Positions 1 to 8,902 are shown, counted from the first letter of the stretch. The stretch: DNA of 64,000 nt from CAYZJV01 sp049310885 (GCF_049310885.1 NZ_JBMDYO010000001.1:186001-250000); one strand, 5' to 3'. Made by a program: numbers and translations. Notes: generated by a model from the letters alone, not told the origin.

Positions 1-426
1 GTTCTCATCTATATGTATATTCCCTTTGCTATCCTTCCATTGTTCACCACAATAGATAAATTCGATTTCCAATTATTGGAGGCAGCACGAGATCTTGGGG
101 CATCCAAGCCAGAATCCATTTTCAAAGTACTTATCCCTAATATCCGTAGTGGAGTGATCACCGCTGTGATATTCACCTTCATTCCGATATTCGGAGCTTA
201 TACGGTACCTCTATTAGTTGGAGGAAAAGATTCTTACATGATAGGCAATATCATTGTTGATCAGGTAACTAAAACGCGCAACTGGCCATTGGCCTCTGCA
301 TTTAGCCTAATCATCACACTGGTGAGTACTGTTGGTGTGATCTGGATGCTGGTATCTTCGGCAAAGGAACGATCGAGCAATACATCGACAAGAAAAGTAG
401 TCGATACCCGTGGAGGTCTCGCATGA
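1..426 (+). CDS. potB: Spermidine/putrescine ABC transporter permease PotB (3' part)
   Basis: Inner-membrane permease of a polyamine uptake ABC transporter, cut by the left window edge; the frame is open from base 1 and 141 residues are present. The EAA loop that docks on the ATPase is clear (EAARDLGASKPESIFK), followed by two hydrophobic segments and a polar tail. A full PotB has about 280-300 residues, so roughly half lies outside the window. The stop overlaps the next start (ATGA at 423), so it is translationally coupled to potC. The ATPase potA is presumably further upstream. Polyamine specificity rests on the neighbouring potC and potD. Confidence 0.93.
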   Translation, partial: VLIYMYIPFAILPLFTTIDKFDFQLLEAARDLGASKPESIFKVLIPNIRSGVITAVIFTFIPIFGAYTVPLLVGGKDSYMIGNIIVDQVTKTRNWPLASAFSLIITLVSTVGVIWMLVSSAKERSSNTSTRKVVDTRGGLA

Positions 427-1304
427 GAACCAACAAAAGGGAACTCGAACCATCCCCTCTCGTTAGCCCGCCCAATGTCGCTCTAGGGCCTTATAAACCA
501 CCAAAGCATCATGTATTCAGAGACCATAAGGGGTTGGGTTTCTCAAATATCATGCTCGTGTTGGTGATCGTTTTCCTCTTTCTGCCCCTTTTCGTGGTGG
601 TTCTATACTCGTTTAATAGCACGCGAGGTATGCGGTGGACAGGATTTTCATTGCAATGGTATGGACAATTGCTGTTCAGTTCGGATGAGCTGTGGCGAGC
701 TTTCGGAAACAGTTTCATCATCGCCATTACAAGCTCACTGGTCGCTACGCTGCTTGGATCATTGGCTGCAATCGGGGTCAAATGGTACAAATTCAAATCA
801 CGCACCTATGTACAGATACTGAGTTTTCTCCCCATGGTCTTACCTGAAGTCATAATTGGTGTCTCCATGCTCATATTCTTTACTGCAGTGAAGATTCCTC
901 TGGGTATGTTCTCAATTTTCGTAGCCCATACAACCTTCAACCTCCCCTTCGTGTTCCTGTTGGTATCGGCCCGATTGGATGAATTCGATTTCTCTGTCAT
1001 TGAGGCTGCTCGGGATCTTGGAGCTACCGAGCGACAAACCCTTCTGAAGGTAATCATACCTTCAATCATGCCAGGAATCATGTCCGGCATGCTTATGGCT
1101 ATAACCATGAGTCTTGAAGATTTCGTCATTACATTCTTCGTATCAGGACCGGGTTCTACCACGCTCCCTCTCTATGTCTACTCGATGATCCGCTATGGGG
1201 TTTCTCCGGTGATCAATGCGCTCTCCTTGGTTCTGATTCTTGGCATCATGTTGTTAGCATTGGGCTTCCGGCGTTTCCTCAAGACGATAGCGGCATCGAG
1301 TTGA
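423..1304 (+). CDS. potC: Spermidine/putrescine ABC transporter permease PotC
   Basis: Second inner-membrane permease of the polyamine importer, 293 residues, about six membrane segments after an N-terminal extension of about 40 polar residues that is longer than usual for PotC. The EAA motif reads EAARDLGATERQTLLK. The last loop (MSLEDFVITFFVSGPGSTTLPLYVYS) is typical of PotC. The start overlaps the potB stop by four bases. The extra N-terminal segment could be spurious, but the overlap supports this start. Confidence 0.94.
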   Translation: MRTNKRELEPSPLVSPPNVALGPYKPPKHHVFRDHKGLGFSNIMLVLVIVFLFLPLFVVVLYSFNSTRGMRWTGFSLQWYGQLLFSSDELWRAFGNSFIIAITSSLVATLLGSLAAIGVKWYKFKSRTYVQILSFLPMVLPEVIIGVSMLIFFTAVKIPLGMFSIFVAHTTFNLPFVFLLVSARLDEFDFSVIEAARDLGATERQTLLKVIIPSIMPGIMSGMLMAITMSLEDFVITFFVSGPGSTTLPLYVYSMIRYGVSPVINALSLVLILGIMLLALGFRRFLKTIAASS

Positions 1305-1390
1305 AGGATATCGGTACACAGAAAACGACCCGGGGGATGGCCAGTATGGTTGGCCTGGGCGTAATAATTTTCTCCAAGGAGGAGGAAATC

Positions 1391-2476
1391 ATGTTCAATA
1401 GAAGAAAAAAAATGGTGGCATGGAGACTCGTATCCAGTGCCTTACTGTTCGCTTTGATCATCCTGGTTTTGACGGGCTGTTCAAAAAATGGATCTGAGAG
1501 TGCTCGATCCGACGATAAGACGCTCTATCTGTATAACTGGACCTACTACACACCGGAATCGGTGATCGAGAAATTCGAACAGGAATTCGACGTTAAGGTA
1601 GTGCTCGATTATTTTGCATCAAATGAAGACATGTTCGCCAAACTCAAGGCCGGTGGAAGTGGATATGATATCGTATTCCCCTCCCAAGACTATACATCCA
1701 TCATGATGCATGAAGATATGCTGCTGCCGATAGACAAGGACAAAATTCCCAATCTCAAGTATATCAGCCCCTTGGTTTTGGAGAAAGCAACCTATGATCC
1801 CGACATGTCGTGGTCAGTACCCTATTTCATGGGAGCTTCCGGAATAGCTGTCAATACAACCAAAATCTCAGACTATACCCGAGACTGGAGTATTTTCGCT
1901 GACGAGCGACTGGCAGGTAGGATGAGCATGCTCGATGATATGCGTGAAGTAATGGGTGATGCGTTGGCCCACTTGGGCTATTCAGTCAACTCAACCGATG
2001 ACAATGAACTTGAAGCAGCTCAGAAATTAATTAACGAGGAGTGGAAGCCGAATCTGGTCAAATTCGATGCCGAGGGCTTCGCTAAAAGTTTTGCCAATAG
2101 CGAATTCTGGGTGGTACATGGCTATGCGGAGGCGGTATTCGAGGAACTTGATGAAGCTCGTTGGAGTGAGGTCGATTTCTTTCTTCCCCCCGAAGGCGGA
2201 CCGATGTATCTCGACTCCATGGTTATTCCCAAAGGTGCAAAACACATAGATTTAGCACATGAATTCATCAACTTCATCCATCGTCCCGAAATCTACGCAG
2301 AGTTTCTCGACAGATTCCACTTCCCGGCTTCAGTTCACACGAAAGCGGGAGAACTCATGACTGTGGAGCCTTTCTACCAAGGTGAGGATCTTGCGAACTA
2401 TGAATTGAAAAACGATGTAGGAGCGGATCTTGAGAAATACAACCAACTATGGCAGGAGATCCGATACCTCGACTGA
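1391..2476 (+). CDS. potD: Spermidine/putrescine-binding lipoprotein PotD
   Basis: Extracytoplasmic polyamine-binding protein, 361 residues. I place the start at the ATG at 1391 because AAGGAGGAGG precedes it by a few bases and it gives a proper lipoprotein signal (basic RRKK, hydrophobic stretch, LTGC with Cys30); an in-frame TTG at 1301 would overlap potC and spoil the signal. The mature part starts with LYLYNWTYYTPESVIEKFE, the classic PotD/PotF opening. The gene closes the pot operon and is followed by a strong hairpin terminator. Confidence 0.95.
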   Translation: MFNRRKKMVAWRLVSSALLFALIILVLTGCSKNGSESARSDDKTLYLYNWTYYTPESVIEKFEQEFDVKVVLDYFASNEDMFAKLKAGGSGYDIVFPSQDYTSIMMHEDMLLPIDKDKIPNLKYISPLVLEKATYDPDMSWSVPYFMGASGIAVNTTKISDYTRDWSIFADERLAGRMSMLDDMREVMGDALAHLGYSVNSTDDNELEAAQKLINEEWKPNLVKFDAEGFAKSFANSEFWVVHGYAEAVFEELDEARWSEVDFFLPPEGGPMYLDSMVIPKGAKHIDLAHEFINFIHRPEIYAEFLDRFHFPASVHTKAGELMTVEPFYQGEDLANYELKNDVGADLEKYNQLWQEIRYLD

Positions 2477-2501
2477 TTGTACGAATATAAGTCTTTACGA
2501 A

Positions 2502-2535
2502 GGGGATTCCATCCGGAAATCCCCTATTTTTTTTA
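2502..2535 (+). terminator. Rho-independent terminator after potD
   Basis: GGGGATT at 2502-2508 pairs with AATCCCC at 2518-2524, followed by a run of eight or more T. It lies 25 bases after the potD stop and just before the convergent phosphorylase gene ends, so it closes the pot operon. Confidence 0.85.
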
Positions 2536-2540
2536 AACGC

Positions 2541-3275
2541 TTATCTATCCAGACTGGAGAAAGCCCCCGATGCAAGAAGAGTCATACGGTCGACTATTCT
2601 TTGCATAATCTCGTCCTCAATAAAACTCAAACCCTCTGCATCCAATCCTGCTGCCCAGTTGATGGAGTAGACCAATCCAGCGAAGTCGATGCCTGCTTCA
2701 TTGGCAAGTGTTGTCTCGGTTGCCGCTGTCATACCCACATAGTCTCCACCCCATCTCCTGAACATGGCAATTTCGGCAGGTGTTTCCAAACGCGGTCCGT
2801 TTGTACATATATAGGTCCCTTTCAGGCAAATGGGAATTTCCAATCGTGCTGCCTCTTTCGCTATGGCAGCGCGAAGGCGTTTGCTATAGGGAGTGAGCAT
2901 AGGGATATGTTGTACTCCGGCATCCCCACCAGTGAAGAAAGTCGATTGGCGCTGTCCTCCTGTAAAGTCGATGAATTGGTCTATGAGGCCAAGGTTTCCC
3001 GGCAAGACCATACTCGTGATAGAACCCACAGCATAGATACCGATTGCTTGAGAAACTCCGAGCTGTTTCAAAGCAGCAATAATCGCACGATAATTGACCA
3101 AATGAGGAGGTACGCGGTGACCTTCACCATGTCGCAGGGCGAAATAGAGGGTATCATCACCGTGTTGTTTCTCAAATACCACAGTTTCCCCATACGGTGT
3201 AACGACTGTTGAACGCTGAGCGTCCTTGCCTGCCATAGCTTGGCAACCAGTTCCTCCGATTATTGCCGATTTCAT
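2541..3275 (-). CDS. mtnP: MtnP-like purine nucleoside / methylthioadenosine phosphorylase
   Basis: PNP/MTAP-family phosphorylase, 244 residues, slightly short for the family. It would cleave 5'-methylthioadenosine or a purine nucleoside with phosphate to give free base and (methylthio)ribose-1-phosphate. Visible family marks are the phosphate-loop IIGGTG at the N-terminus, PPHLVNYRA, and the YICTNGPRLETPAEI block. The usual GM(T/S)xxPE base-site motif reads GMTAATE, so Pro is missing and base preference may differ. The ATG overlaps the stop of the upstream isomerase gene (ATGA), so the two are coupled. Choice between MTA, inosine and adenosine as substrate cannot be made from sequence alone. 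Confidence 0.82.
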   Translation of the reverse strand: MKSAIIGGTGCQAMAGKDAQRSTVVTPYGETVVFEKQHGDDTLYFALRHGEGHRVPPHLVNYRAIIAALKQLGVSQAIGIYAVGSITSMVLPGNLGLIDQFIDFTGGQRQSTFFTGGDAGVQHIPMLTPYSKRLRAAIAKEAARLEIPICLKGTYICTNGPRLETPAEIAMFRRWGGDYVGMTAATETTLANEAGIDFAGLVYSINWAAGLDAEGLSFIEDEIMQRIVDRMTLLASGAFSSLDR

Positions 3276-4360
3276 GAATTTTCTGCTCCTTGATTGCGAT
3301 AGGATGAGTCAAATTCCCTTGCGATTTCATGAGGTTTTAGTAATCCCTTTGGCGTTATAATTCCATCGACCAAGGGTGGATCGATGATATCGAAGGCAGG
3401 ATATCGACCTTTCATGCTATCGAGTGTTGTCGGCACCCCCCTAATATCCAGTATCTCCTTGCCTTCGCGCTCTTCCATGATGATGTCTTTACTACTCTTC
3501 TTAGATGGATCGGGAGACATGGCGAATGCATAATAGGGAATATCGTAATGGTTTGCTGAGATTGCATTGGCCAGCGTACCGACTTTATTCACTACGGTTC
3601 CATCCATCGTCACCAGATCGGCTGCTGTCATATAGAGCTGGATTGCACCATCGCGCATATAGTGCGCTCCCATACCATCGGTAATCACATAGGCATCAAT
3701 TCCCATTTCATGAAGAGATGGCGCAGTCAGTCTTGCCCCTTGGAGATACGGGCGTGTCTCGGGCACGAATACGGTGAAAGATTTCCCCTGTTCCTTCGCT
3801 TTTGCCAAACTGACCAAAAATGAATGTTCTGCAAAGCAGGTGGTGAGGATTCCATCGGAATCTGAAATACACCGGCTACCGAGATCACCCATGATGTCAT
3901 AGTCGGCATCAAAGGCTGCTTCCTGGGAATCAATAATGGAGTCCACGAAACCGACGAGATCGTTCGCATGTACATCCTGAACACCAGAACAGACATACCA
4001 ACGAGCTATGTGTGAGACTACGTGCTGCAACGTACGAGCCATCGTGGTATTGGTCGGCCGAGCAGAAGAAAGTTTCTGCGCTGCATCCAAAAACGTACGC
4101 GCATGATCGGGCATCTCTCCTGCATGGATTTTCCTTGCGATAAAGCGCATGGTGGTAAGACCTACCTGAAGCGGCCCTCCTCCTTGGGTAACCATATCCT
4201 TGATTGCCTGGAAAACTGCATCCACCGAATCACACGGGACGAATTGCATTTCCCAGGGATAGGAACGCCGATCTCCAATAAGCAATTGCCTACCCTCAAT
4301 TTTTGCGATAGTACGTTTTTTCAAGAGAGGAGGAAGATACGCATCCAAATCCATGCCCAT
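3272..4360 (-). CDS. MtnA-like sugar-1-phosphate isomerase (eIF2B-alpha family)
   Basis: 362-residue member of the MtnA/eIF2B-alpha family, which converts methylthioribose-1-phosphate to methylthioribulose-1-phosphate or, in relatives, other pentose-1-phosphates. The catalytic Cys (ILTTCFAEHSF) and Asp (VITDGMGAHYM) are kept, as is the late VVNKVGTLANA block. The N-terminal RGAPAIG motif of true MtnA is replaced by QGGGPLQVG and THCNAG by TTCFAEH, so the substrate may not be methylthioribose-1-phosphate. It sits between a deaminase and an MtnP-like phosphorylase in one operon. Start is at 4360 or the ATG at 4354; neither has an ideal ribosome-binding site. Confidence 0.78.
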   Translation of the reverse strand: MGMDLDAYLPPLLKKRTIAKIEGRQLLIGDRRSYPWEMQFVPCDSVDAVFQAIKDMVTQGGGPLQVGLTTMRFIARKIHAGEMPDHARTFLDAAQKLSSARPTNTTMARTLQHVVSHIARWYVCSGVQDVHANDLVGFVDSIIDSQEAAFDADYDIMGDLGSRCISDSDGILTTCFAEHSFLVSLAKAKEQGKSFTVFVPETRPYLQGARLTAPSLHEMGIDAYVITDGMGAHYMRDGAIQLYMTAADLVTMDGTVVNKVGTLANAISANHYDIPYYAFAMSPDPSKKSSKDIIMEEREGKEILDIRGVPTTLDSMKGRYPAFDIIDPPLVDGIITPKGLLKPHEIAREFDSSYRNQGAENS

Positions 4361-4383
4361 ACCCCGTCATCAGCTAAGGATTA

Positions 4384-4890
4384 TCAATCCCAAAATCCTT
4401 TGTGGTCTTCGACGATCCTTTTTTCCAATTCGGCATCCTCTACAGGGCCGACTACCACGATGTCTTTCTGTCCTCGCTCCAGTACCTCTCTACAAGGGAG
4501 ACTGAAAGTCGGATTCTCAGGATTATCGGCAGTCATCTCCAAGAGACGATGTTCTGTAAGCCCATAGACTAACCTACCGACATTTGCCCAGTAGAGAGCA
4601 CCGCTACACATTGCACATGGCTCTATACTTGTATAGAGCGTACATCCAGAGAGGAAGTCACGATCATAGGCTTGTGAGGCTTTCATCAATAACATGGTCT
4701 CGGCATGGGCACAATCGTTATGGGTAGAGACCACTTCGTTCGGTTGTTCCATGAGAATAGTGCCATCCCCATCGGCCAACAATGCTCCAAAAGGATGGTT
4801 TCCTACCTTGCGGGATTCCGTTGCGATCCGAGCGGTCTCATATAACAATCCGATGTCTTTCTCAGTAGCTTCTTCGGTAATGACAGCCAT
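4384..4890 (-). CDS. Nucleoside/nucleobase deaminase (CDA superfamily)
   Basis: Zinc-dependent deaminase of 168 residues, of the guanine/cytosine deaminase and TadA-like group. The zinc-binding catalytic motifs are intact: CAHAETM (HAE with the proton-shuttle Glu) and EPCAMCSGALYW (PCxxC). It starts with a good ribosome-binding site (CAGGAG) and heads the three-gene operon with the MtnA-like and MtnP-like genes, 23 bases upstream of the isomerase. That context suggests it acts on the base or nucleoside handled by the phosphorylase. A tRNA role is unlikely given the operon partners, but is not excluded. Confidence 0.82.
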   Translation of the reverse strand: MAVITEEATEKDIGLLYETARIATESRKVGNHPFGALLADGDGTILMEQPNEVVSTHNDCAHAETMLLMKASQAYDRDFLSGCTLYTSIEPCAMCSGALYWANVGRLVYGLTEHRLLEMTADNPENPTFSLPCREVLERGQKDIVVVGPVEDAELEKRIVEDHKGFWD

Positions 4891-5118
4891 ATGATTCTCC
4901 TGTTGTCGTGGTTTTTAGTCAGTAACAACCATACCATAAGGCAAGAGATTAAAAAAGCAGTCGTCCCAAATTATCTACAAGGAAAGCGATGCATCGCAAC
5001 CATATCTTTGAACAATACAACCGTATTATTTTTCCTTGTCTTTATACCTAGTGGAACAGTCTGGAACTTCTTGGTATACTTAGGATAATAACAATGTTTT
5101 TATGGGAAGGATACATAT

Positions 5119-6690
5119 ATGCGATTCAATGAAAAAATTAATTTGCTGATGAAAATGGCAAATACCACCAATTCAAAACTTGCCGATGCACTAGGTATAG
5201 ACCCTTCATTGGTCAGCCGATGGAGGACTGGGGCTCGGGAACCTAGTGAAGACTCCCGCTATATCCAACTGATCGGTATGTATTTTGCTTCCCAGGCAAG
5301 ACAGGATTTTCAAAGAGTGGCGTTACTGGAGCTAACTGGCCATAGGATGGAGGATAAGAATGTCAGCGAGTCTGTTATTGCGACCTATCTTACCCGATGG
5401 CTTTCCAATGAAGCGAAGATCAGCACAGAGGCCATCCAAGTCTTGCTCGATAGTATTGGATCTTCTGGAAGTGCAACACACCAGGCAGTAGAGGTACCTA
5501 TCCCAGTCGAGCCGACCGGCTTGCCAACCGATACCCAAACCTTCCTTGGTAATGAAGGCTTGCGCTCTGCAACCATGAAACTCTTGCTGAAAGCGATACA
5601 GTCCCCTCTCAAGAATCCGAAACTGCTACTCTATAGTGATGAGAGCATGCAGTGGATCATAGAGAATCCTGAATTCGCAAAACAGTGGTTCTACCTTATG
5701 ACGAAAGGAATACGCAGGGGGATGACTATCGAAGTGATCCACACCCTATCCCGGGATAGTAATGAACTGGCCATGGCTGTACAAAGATGGCTCCCCTTCT
5801 ATATGACCGGAGCAATTGTAAGCTATTACTACCCGGAAAAGCGTGACGACATGTTCAACCATACCTCATTCGTACTAGAGGGGGAAGCAACAGTCTTTTC
5901 CACCAGTGTGAGGGGACAAAATCAGGATTCAATCCAATATATCTACTCTACCGACCAGATGGTCATAGATGGCGCGAGCCACGCTTTTGAGACACAACTC
6001 GGCCTATGTAAACCTTTGGTCAGAACTTATACTGGACAAAATACTCGAAAGTTCATTGATGAGCAGATACACCTTTTCTCAACCACTACAGGTAATGGAG
6101 TCGGAATGCAGAGTCTCCTGCTTAGCGGAATGCCCAAGAAGCTATTGGAAACAATGCTTAAACGTGAGGGTATAGACGAAGAACAACGAAATGAAATCAT
6201 CGTACAGCAGGAGAAGCGACTTGAGTTGATGCATACGCATCTGAAACGGAAAAAATTTCAGATGGTAATCAGTCTGCCAAGGATAACCGATGTACTGAAA
6301 GCCAAAGTGCCGGCTTTGATACCTGAACTGATCACCCAACAGCCATTCACCTACCTCCCCATGGAATACCACACCCATATTATGGCCATCATCAAATTAT
6401 TGGAGACTCATGAGAATCTGGAAATCTGTATTCTACCCAACAAGCACATGCTGCATACGGTCCAATTGTTCGCTATGTCAAATGCAGGTCTCATGGTATT
6501 GAAACATAGGGATCCAAAATTCGTATTCATATCGGAACAGCATGATCTTATCGGTGCTATAATCAGTTTCATGAACCAGGAAGCCTCTCGAATTCCAAAA
6601 CGGGAACGTAACAGGGAATTCGTTATCGATAAACTTCGTCAATTCGCTCAGAGAATCGAAGAGGGTTCCAAGAAACGCATGCTACCCTAG
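5119..6690 (+). CDS. Large XRE-type DNA-binding regulator with unknown C-terminal domain
   Basis: 523-residue protein with an N-terminal Cro/C1-type helix-turn-helix (about residues 15-40; NSKLADALGIDPSLVSRWRTGAREPS). The rest, about 480 residues, I do not recognise; it has no membrane segment and looks mixed alpha/beta. Such a long C-terminal part is unusual for XRE regulators and may sense a ligand. It has a good ribosome-binding site (GGGAAGGA). It is divergent from the salvage operon (228-base gap) and upstream of the RpiR sugar cluster, so either could be its target. Confidence 0.7.
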   Translation: MRFNEKINLLMKMANTTNSKLADALGIDPSLVSRWRTGAREPSEDSRYIQLIGMYFASQARQDFQRVALLELTGHRMEDKNVSESVIATYLTRWLSNEAKISTEAIQVLLDSIGSSGSATHQAVEVPIPVEPTGLPTDTQTFLGNEGLRSATMKLLLKAIQSPLKNPKLLLYSDESMQWIIENPEFAKQWFYLMTKGIRRGMTIEVIHTLSRDSNELAMAVQRWLPFYMTGAIVSYYYPEKRDDMFNHTSFVLEGEATVFSTSVRGQNQDSIQYIYSTDQMVIDGASHAFETQLGLCKPLVRTYTGQNTRKFIDEQIHLFSTTTGNGVGMQSLLLSGMPKKLLETMLKREGIDEEQRNEIIVQQEKRLELMHTHLKRKKFQMVISLPRITDVLKAKVPALIPELITQQPFTYLPMEYHTHIMAIIKLLETHENLEICILPNKHMLHTVQLFAMSNAGLMVLKHRDPKFVFISEQHDLIGAIISFMNQEASRIPKRERNREFVIDKLRQFAQRIEEGSKKRMLP

Positions 6691-6792
6691 TGATCTCTAA
6701 CATCCTAATCTTTGCTTTTCTTTAGTCTATCGAACAGATGGACGGCGTTCGTGTCGGCTCAGATATCACGATATCCGGCATTTTGACAGGTA

Positions 6793-6835
6793 ATATTCAT
6801 TTACATGAATATTTATTTCATAGTATACTCGACCC
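6793..6835 (+). promoter_or_regulatory. RpiR-gene promoter with overlapping inverted repeat, leaderless start
   Basis: A perfect inverted repeat, AATATTCAT / ATGAATATT with a 4-base centre (6793-6814), overlaps a -35-like TTTACA at 6800-6805. A consensus -10 TATACT lies at 6824-6829, 18 bases further on. The start codon at 6836 is only seven bases past the -10, about where transcription would begin, and no ribosome-binding site precedes it. The repeat is a candidate autoregulatory operator. Confidence 0.6.
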
Positions 6836-7702
6836 ATGGCAAAACAGGAAAGAAATCGGGGTCCCGAGTCTGGATGTCTCTATACTATCAAATCCTTGTA
6901 CTCTAGTTTGAGTGCAAAGGAGCGTTCGATCGCCGACCATATTCTTGCCAATCCAGCAGAAGCTGTCCACCCCAGCATAGACCAACTTGCCGATATGATC
7001 GGAATTTCCGAATCTACTCTCGTACGCTTTGTCCGAAAATTAGGCTACAATGGATACCAACGCTTCCGTATTGCCTTGGCTACCGAGACTGTCCAACCTT
7101 CATCGAGAGTCTATGAAACAAACATCGATCCCAGTGGAGATGATATCGACCTGGTATTCACCAATGCCATGAACACGCTCTCACTTACCAAGCAGCTGAT
7201 AAACCATACGATGGTAGAGAGAGCTGCAGAAATGATGTTCCATGGTAGGCGTATCCTGATATTTGGAATCGGTGGTTCGAATATCATAGCACTCGATGCC
7301 TTCCATAAGTTTATAAGACTTGGTTTGGACTGCGTCATAGCGGATGACTACCATATGCAGTTGATGCTTGCCAGCCAAACGAAGAGCGATTGTGTCGCTC
7401 TCGTCTTTTCCCATACAGGAACAAATATGGACACGTTGGCAATCGCAGAAGAATTGAAACGGAATGATTGCACCATGGTTGTAGTGACCAATGGAGGACG
7501 CTCGACATTGGCGAGAATGGCAGACGTCATCCTTCCGGTAGCTGTAGCAAGCACGAGTTATATTTCCGAAGCTTTCACGAGCCGGATAGCACAACTGCTG
7601 GTAGTGGATCTGCTATACGTGGCTTTGGCTAAGCTCCTGGGAGATGAATCGGTGGAGCACATAGAGGCAATGCGCAATACGATAGCTAAACGGAAGACTT
7701 GA
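6836..7702 (+). CDS. RpiR/MurR-family transcriptional regulator
   Basis: 288 residues: N-terminal RpiR helix-turn-helix (about 25-90, with IGISESTLVRFVRKLGYNGYQRFR) and a C-terminal SIS sugar-phosphate-binding domain (about 125-260; ILIFGIGGSN and VALVFSHTGT). Such regulators sense phosphosugars and control nearby sugar genes. It leads a cluster with a PfkB kinase, a zinc dehydrogenase and a Gfo/Idh oxidoreductase, its likely targets. The mRNA seems to begin at or very near the ATG. The half-site ATGAATAT from its promoter repeat recurs at 7751-7758, before the kinase gene. Confidence 0.9.
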   Translation: MAKQERNRGPESGCLYTIKSLYSSLSAKERSIADHILANPAEAVHPSIDQLADMIGISESTLVRFVRKLGYNGYQRFRIALATETVQPSSRVYETNIDPSGDDIDLVFTNAMNTLSLTKQLINHTMVERAAEMMFHGRRILIFGIGGSNIIALDAFHKFIRLGLDCVIADDYHMQLMLASQTKSDCVALVFSHTGTNMDTLAIAEELKRNDCTMVVVTNGGRSTLARMADVILPVAVASTSYISEAFTSRIAQLLVVDLLYVALAKLLGDESVEHIEAMRNTIAKRKT

Positions 7703-7733
7703 GTCCTCCCAAGGCTGTAATGATTTCAAACAA

Positions 7734-7753
7734 CATGGTAGGATAATACCATG
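7734..7753 (+). promoter_or_regulatory. Perfect inverted repeat before the sugar kinase gene
   Basis: CATGGTA (7734-7740) and TACCATG (7747-7753) form a perfect 7-bp inverted repeat around GGATAA. A -10-like GATAAT lies inside it, and the repeat ends 15 bases before the ribosome-binding site. It could be an operator or a leader hairpin. Confidence 0.45.
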
Positions 7754-7780
7754 AATATGTAATTTATCAGGAGGATGCAC

Positions 7781-8902
7781 ATGGGTAAGTTGACAATACC
7801 GGCATCGAAAGAAGTAGAGAAAACCGTGAAACAGAAACCATACGATTTCATGACACTCGGGGCATTGGTTACCCGTCTTGATCCAGGAATCATCCCATTC
7901 GCATACGCGGATACGTACGATATCCATGTATCGGGTGGAGAGTTCAATGTTGCTGCAAACCTGGCCAGAGCATTCGGTCAAAAGACAGCAGTCGTATCGG
8001 CTATGGTAGATTACCCCATCGGAAAGAAGGTAGAAGCCGAAGTCCGCAAGATGGGAGTAGACTCCTTCTACGCAAGATTCGAACATAACGGAGTCCATGG
8101 ACCAAACATCGCCCAGGTATGGAGCGATCAAGGTGGTGGAGTTAGAGCTCCGGTCGTGTTCTATAACCGTGCCAATGAAGCGGCTACCCTACTCAAACCA
8201 GGCTCATTCGATTGGAAAGCGATCTTTGCAAACGGCGTACGTTGGTTCCACAGCGGTGGAATTTTCAGTGCTCTTTCAGAGACCACTCCCGAAGTCGTTA
8301 TTGAAGGAATGAAAGCTGCCCACGAAGCTGGTGCTATTGTATCCTTCGACCTCAACTATCGTGCGAAACTTTGGGCTGCAAATGCAAGCACAGGTGTGGA
8401 TCCGGTAAAACAGGCCCAATCTGTACTCAGCAGGATCGTAGAACATGTTGATGTCCTCGTCGGTAATGAAGAAGACCTGCAGATGGGATTGGCACTCGAA
8501 GGACCAAAGGTAGAAAAGCAATCCAAGCTTGACCCGACAGTCTTCTTCGGCATGATGGAGACCGTAGCAAAGCGTTTCCCCAATATCAAGGCTGTCGCTA
8601 CCACCATGCGTGAAGTCCGATCAACCAACCGCCATGACTGGTCTGCTGTCCTCTGGATAGATGGACAGGCTTATCAGGCTCCTACAGCATCCTTGGATGT
8701 CTATGACCGTGTAGGAGGAGGAGATGGCTTTGCATCTGGACTCATCTATGGACTGCTTTCCGGTAAGACTCCCGAAGAGGCATTACGTCTCGGTTGGGCT
8801 CATGGAGCATTACTCACCACCTTCCCTGGAGATACGACTATGGCTTCATTAGACCAGGTCGAAGCCTTCGCAAAAGGTGGTAGTGCACGAATCCAGAGAT
8901 AA
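7781..8902 (+). CDS. PfkB-family sugar kinase (2-keto-3-deoxygluconate kinase-like)
   Basis: 373-residue cytoplasmic ribokinase-type kinase. Visible marks are VSGGEFNVAANLARAFG near the N-terminus, SFDLNYRAKLW in the middle and the anion-hole/catalytic motif DRVGGGDGFASGLIYG near the C-terminus, with Asp as catalytic base (the usual GAGD reads GGGD). Length and the DLNYR motif fit 2-keto-3-deoxygluconate kinases. I use the ATG at 7781 because AGGAGG ends six bases before it; an in-frame ATG at 7775 lies on the ribosome-binding site itself. It is followed by dehydrogenase and oxidoreductase genes, which suggests catabolism of a uronate, polyol or similar sugar. Confidence 0.83.
   Translation: MGKLTIPASKEVEKTVKQKPYDFMTLGALVTRLDPGIIPFAYADTYDIHVSGGEFNVAANLARAFGQKTAVVSAMVDYPIGKKVEAEVRKMGVDSFYARFEHNGVHGPNIAQVWSDQGGGVRAPVVFYNRANEAATLLKPGSFDWKAIFANGVRWFHSGGIFSALSETTPEVVIEGMKAAHEAGAIVSFDLNYRAKLWAANASTGVDPVKQAQSVLSRIVEHVDVLVGNEEDLQMGLALEGPKVEKQSKLDPTVFFGMMETVAKRFPNIKAVATTMREVRSTNRHDWSAVLWIDGQAYQAPTASLDVYDRVGGGDGFASGLIYGLLSGKTPEEALRLGWAHGALLTTFPGDTTMASLDQVEAFAKGGSARIQR

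Noticed and set aside
1301..1390. TTG start for potD overlapping potC
   Set aside because: The ATG at 1391 has a strong ribosome-binding site and gives a proper lipoprotein signal.
2430..3212. 260-codon plus-strand open frame opposite the MtnP-like gene
   Set aside because: Low-complexity antisense translation with many Cys and Ser, no ribosome-binding site, and the other strand encodes a clear phosphorylase.
4891..5088. 65-codon plus-strand frame between the deaminase and XRE genes
   Set aside because: No ribosome-binding site; the segment must hold the divergent promoters.
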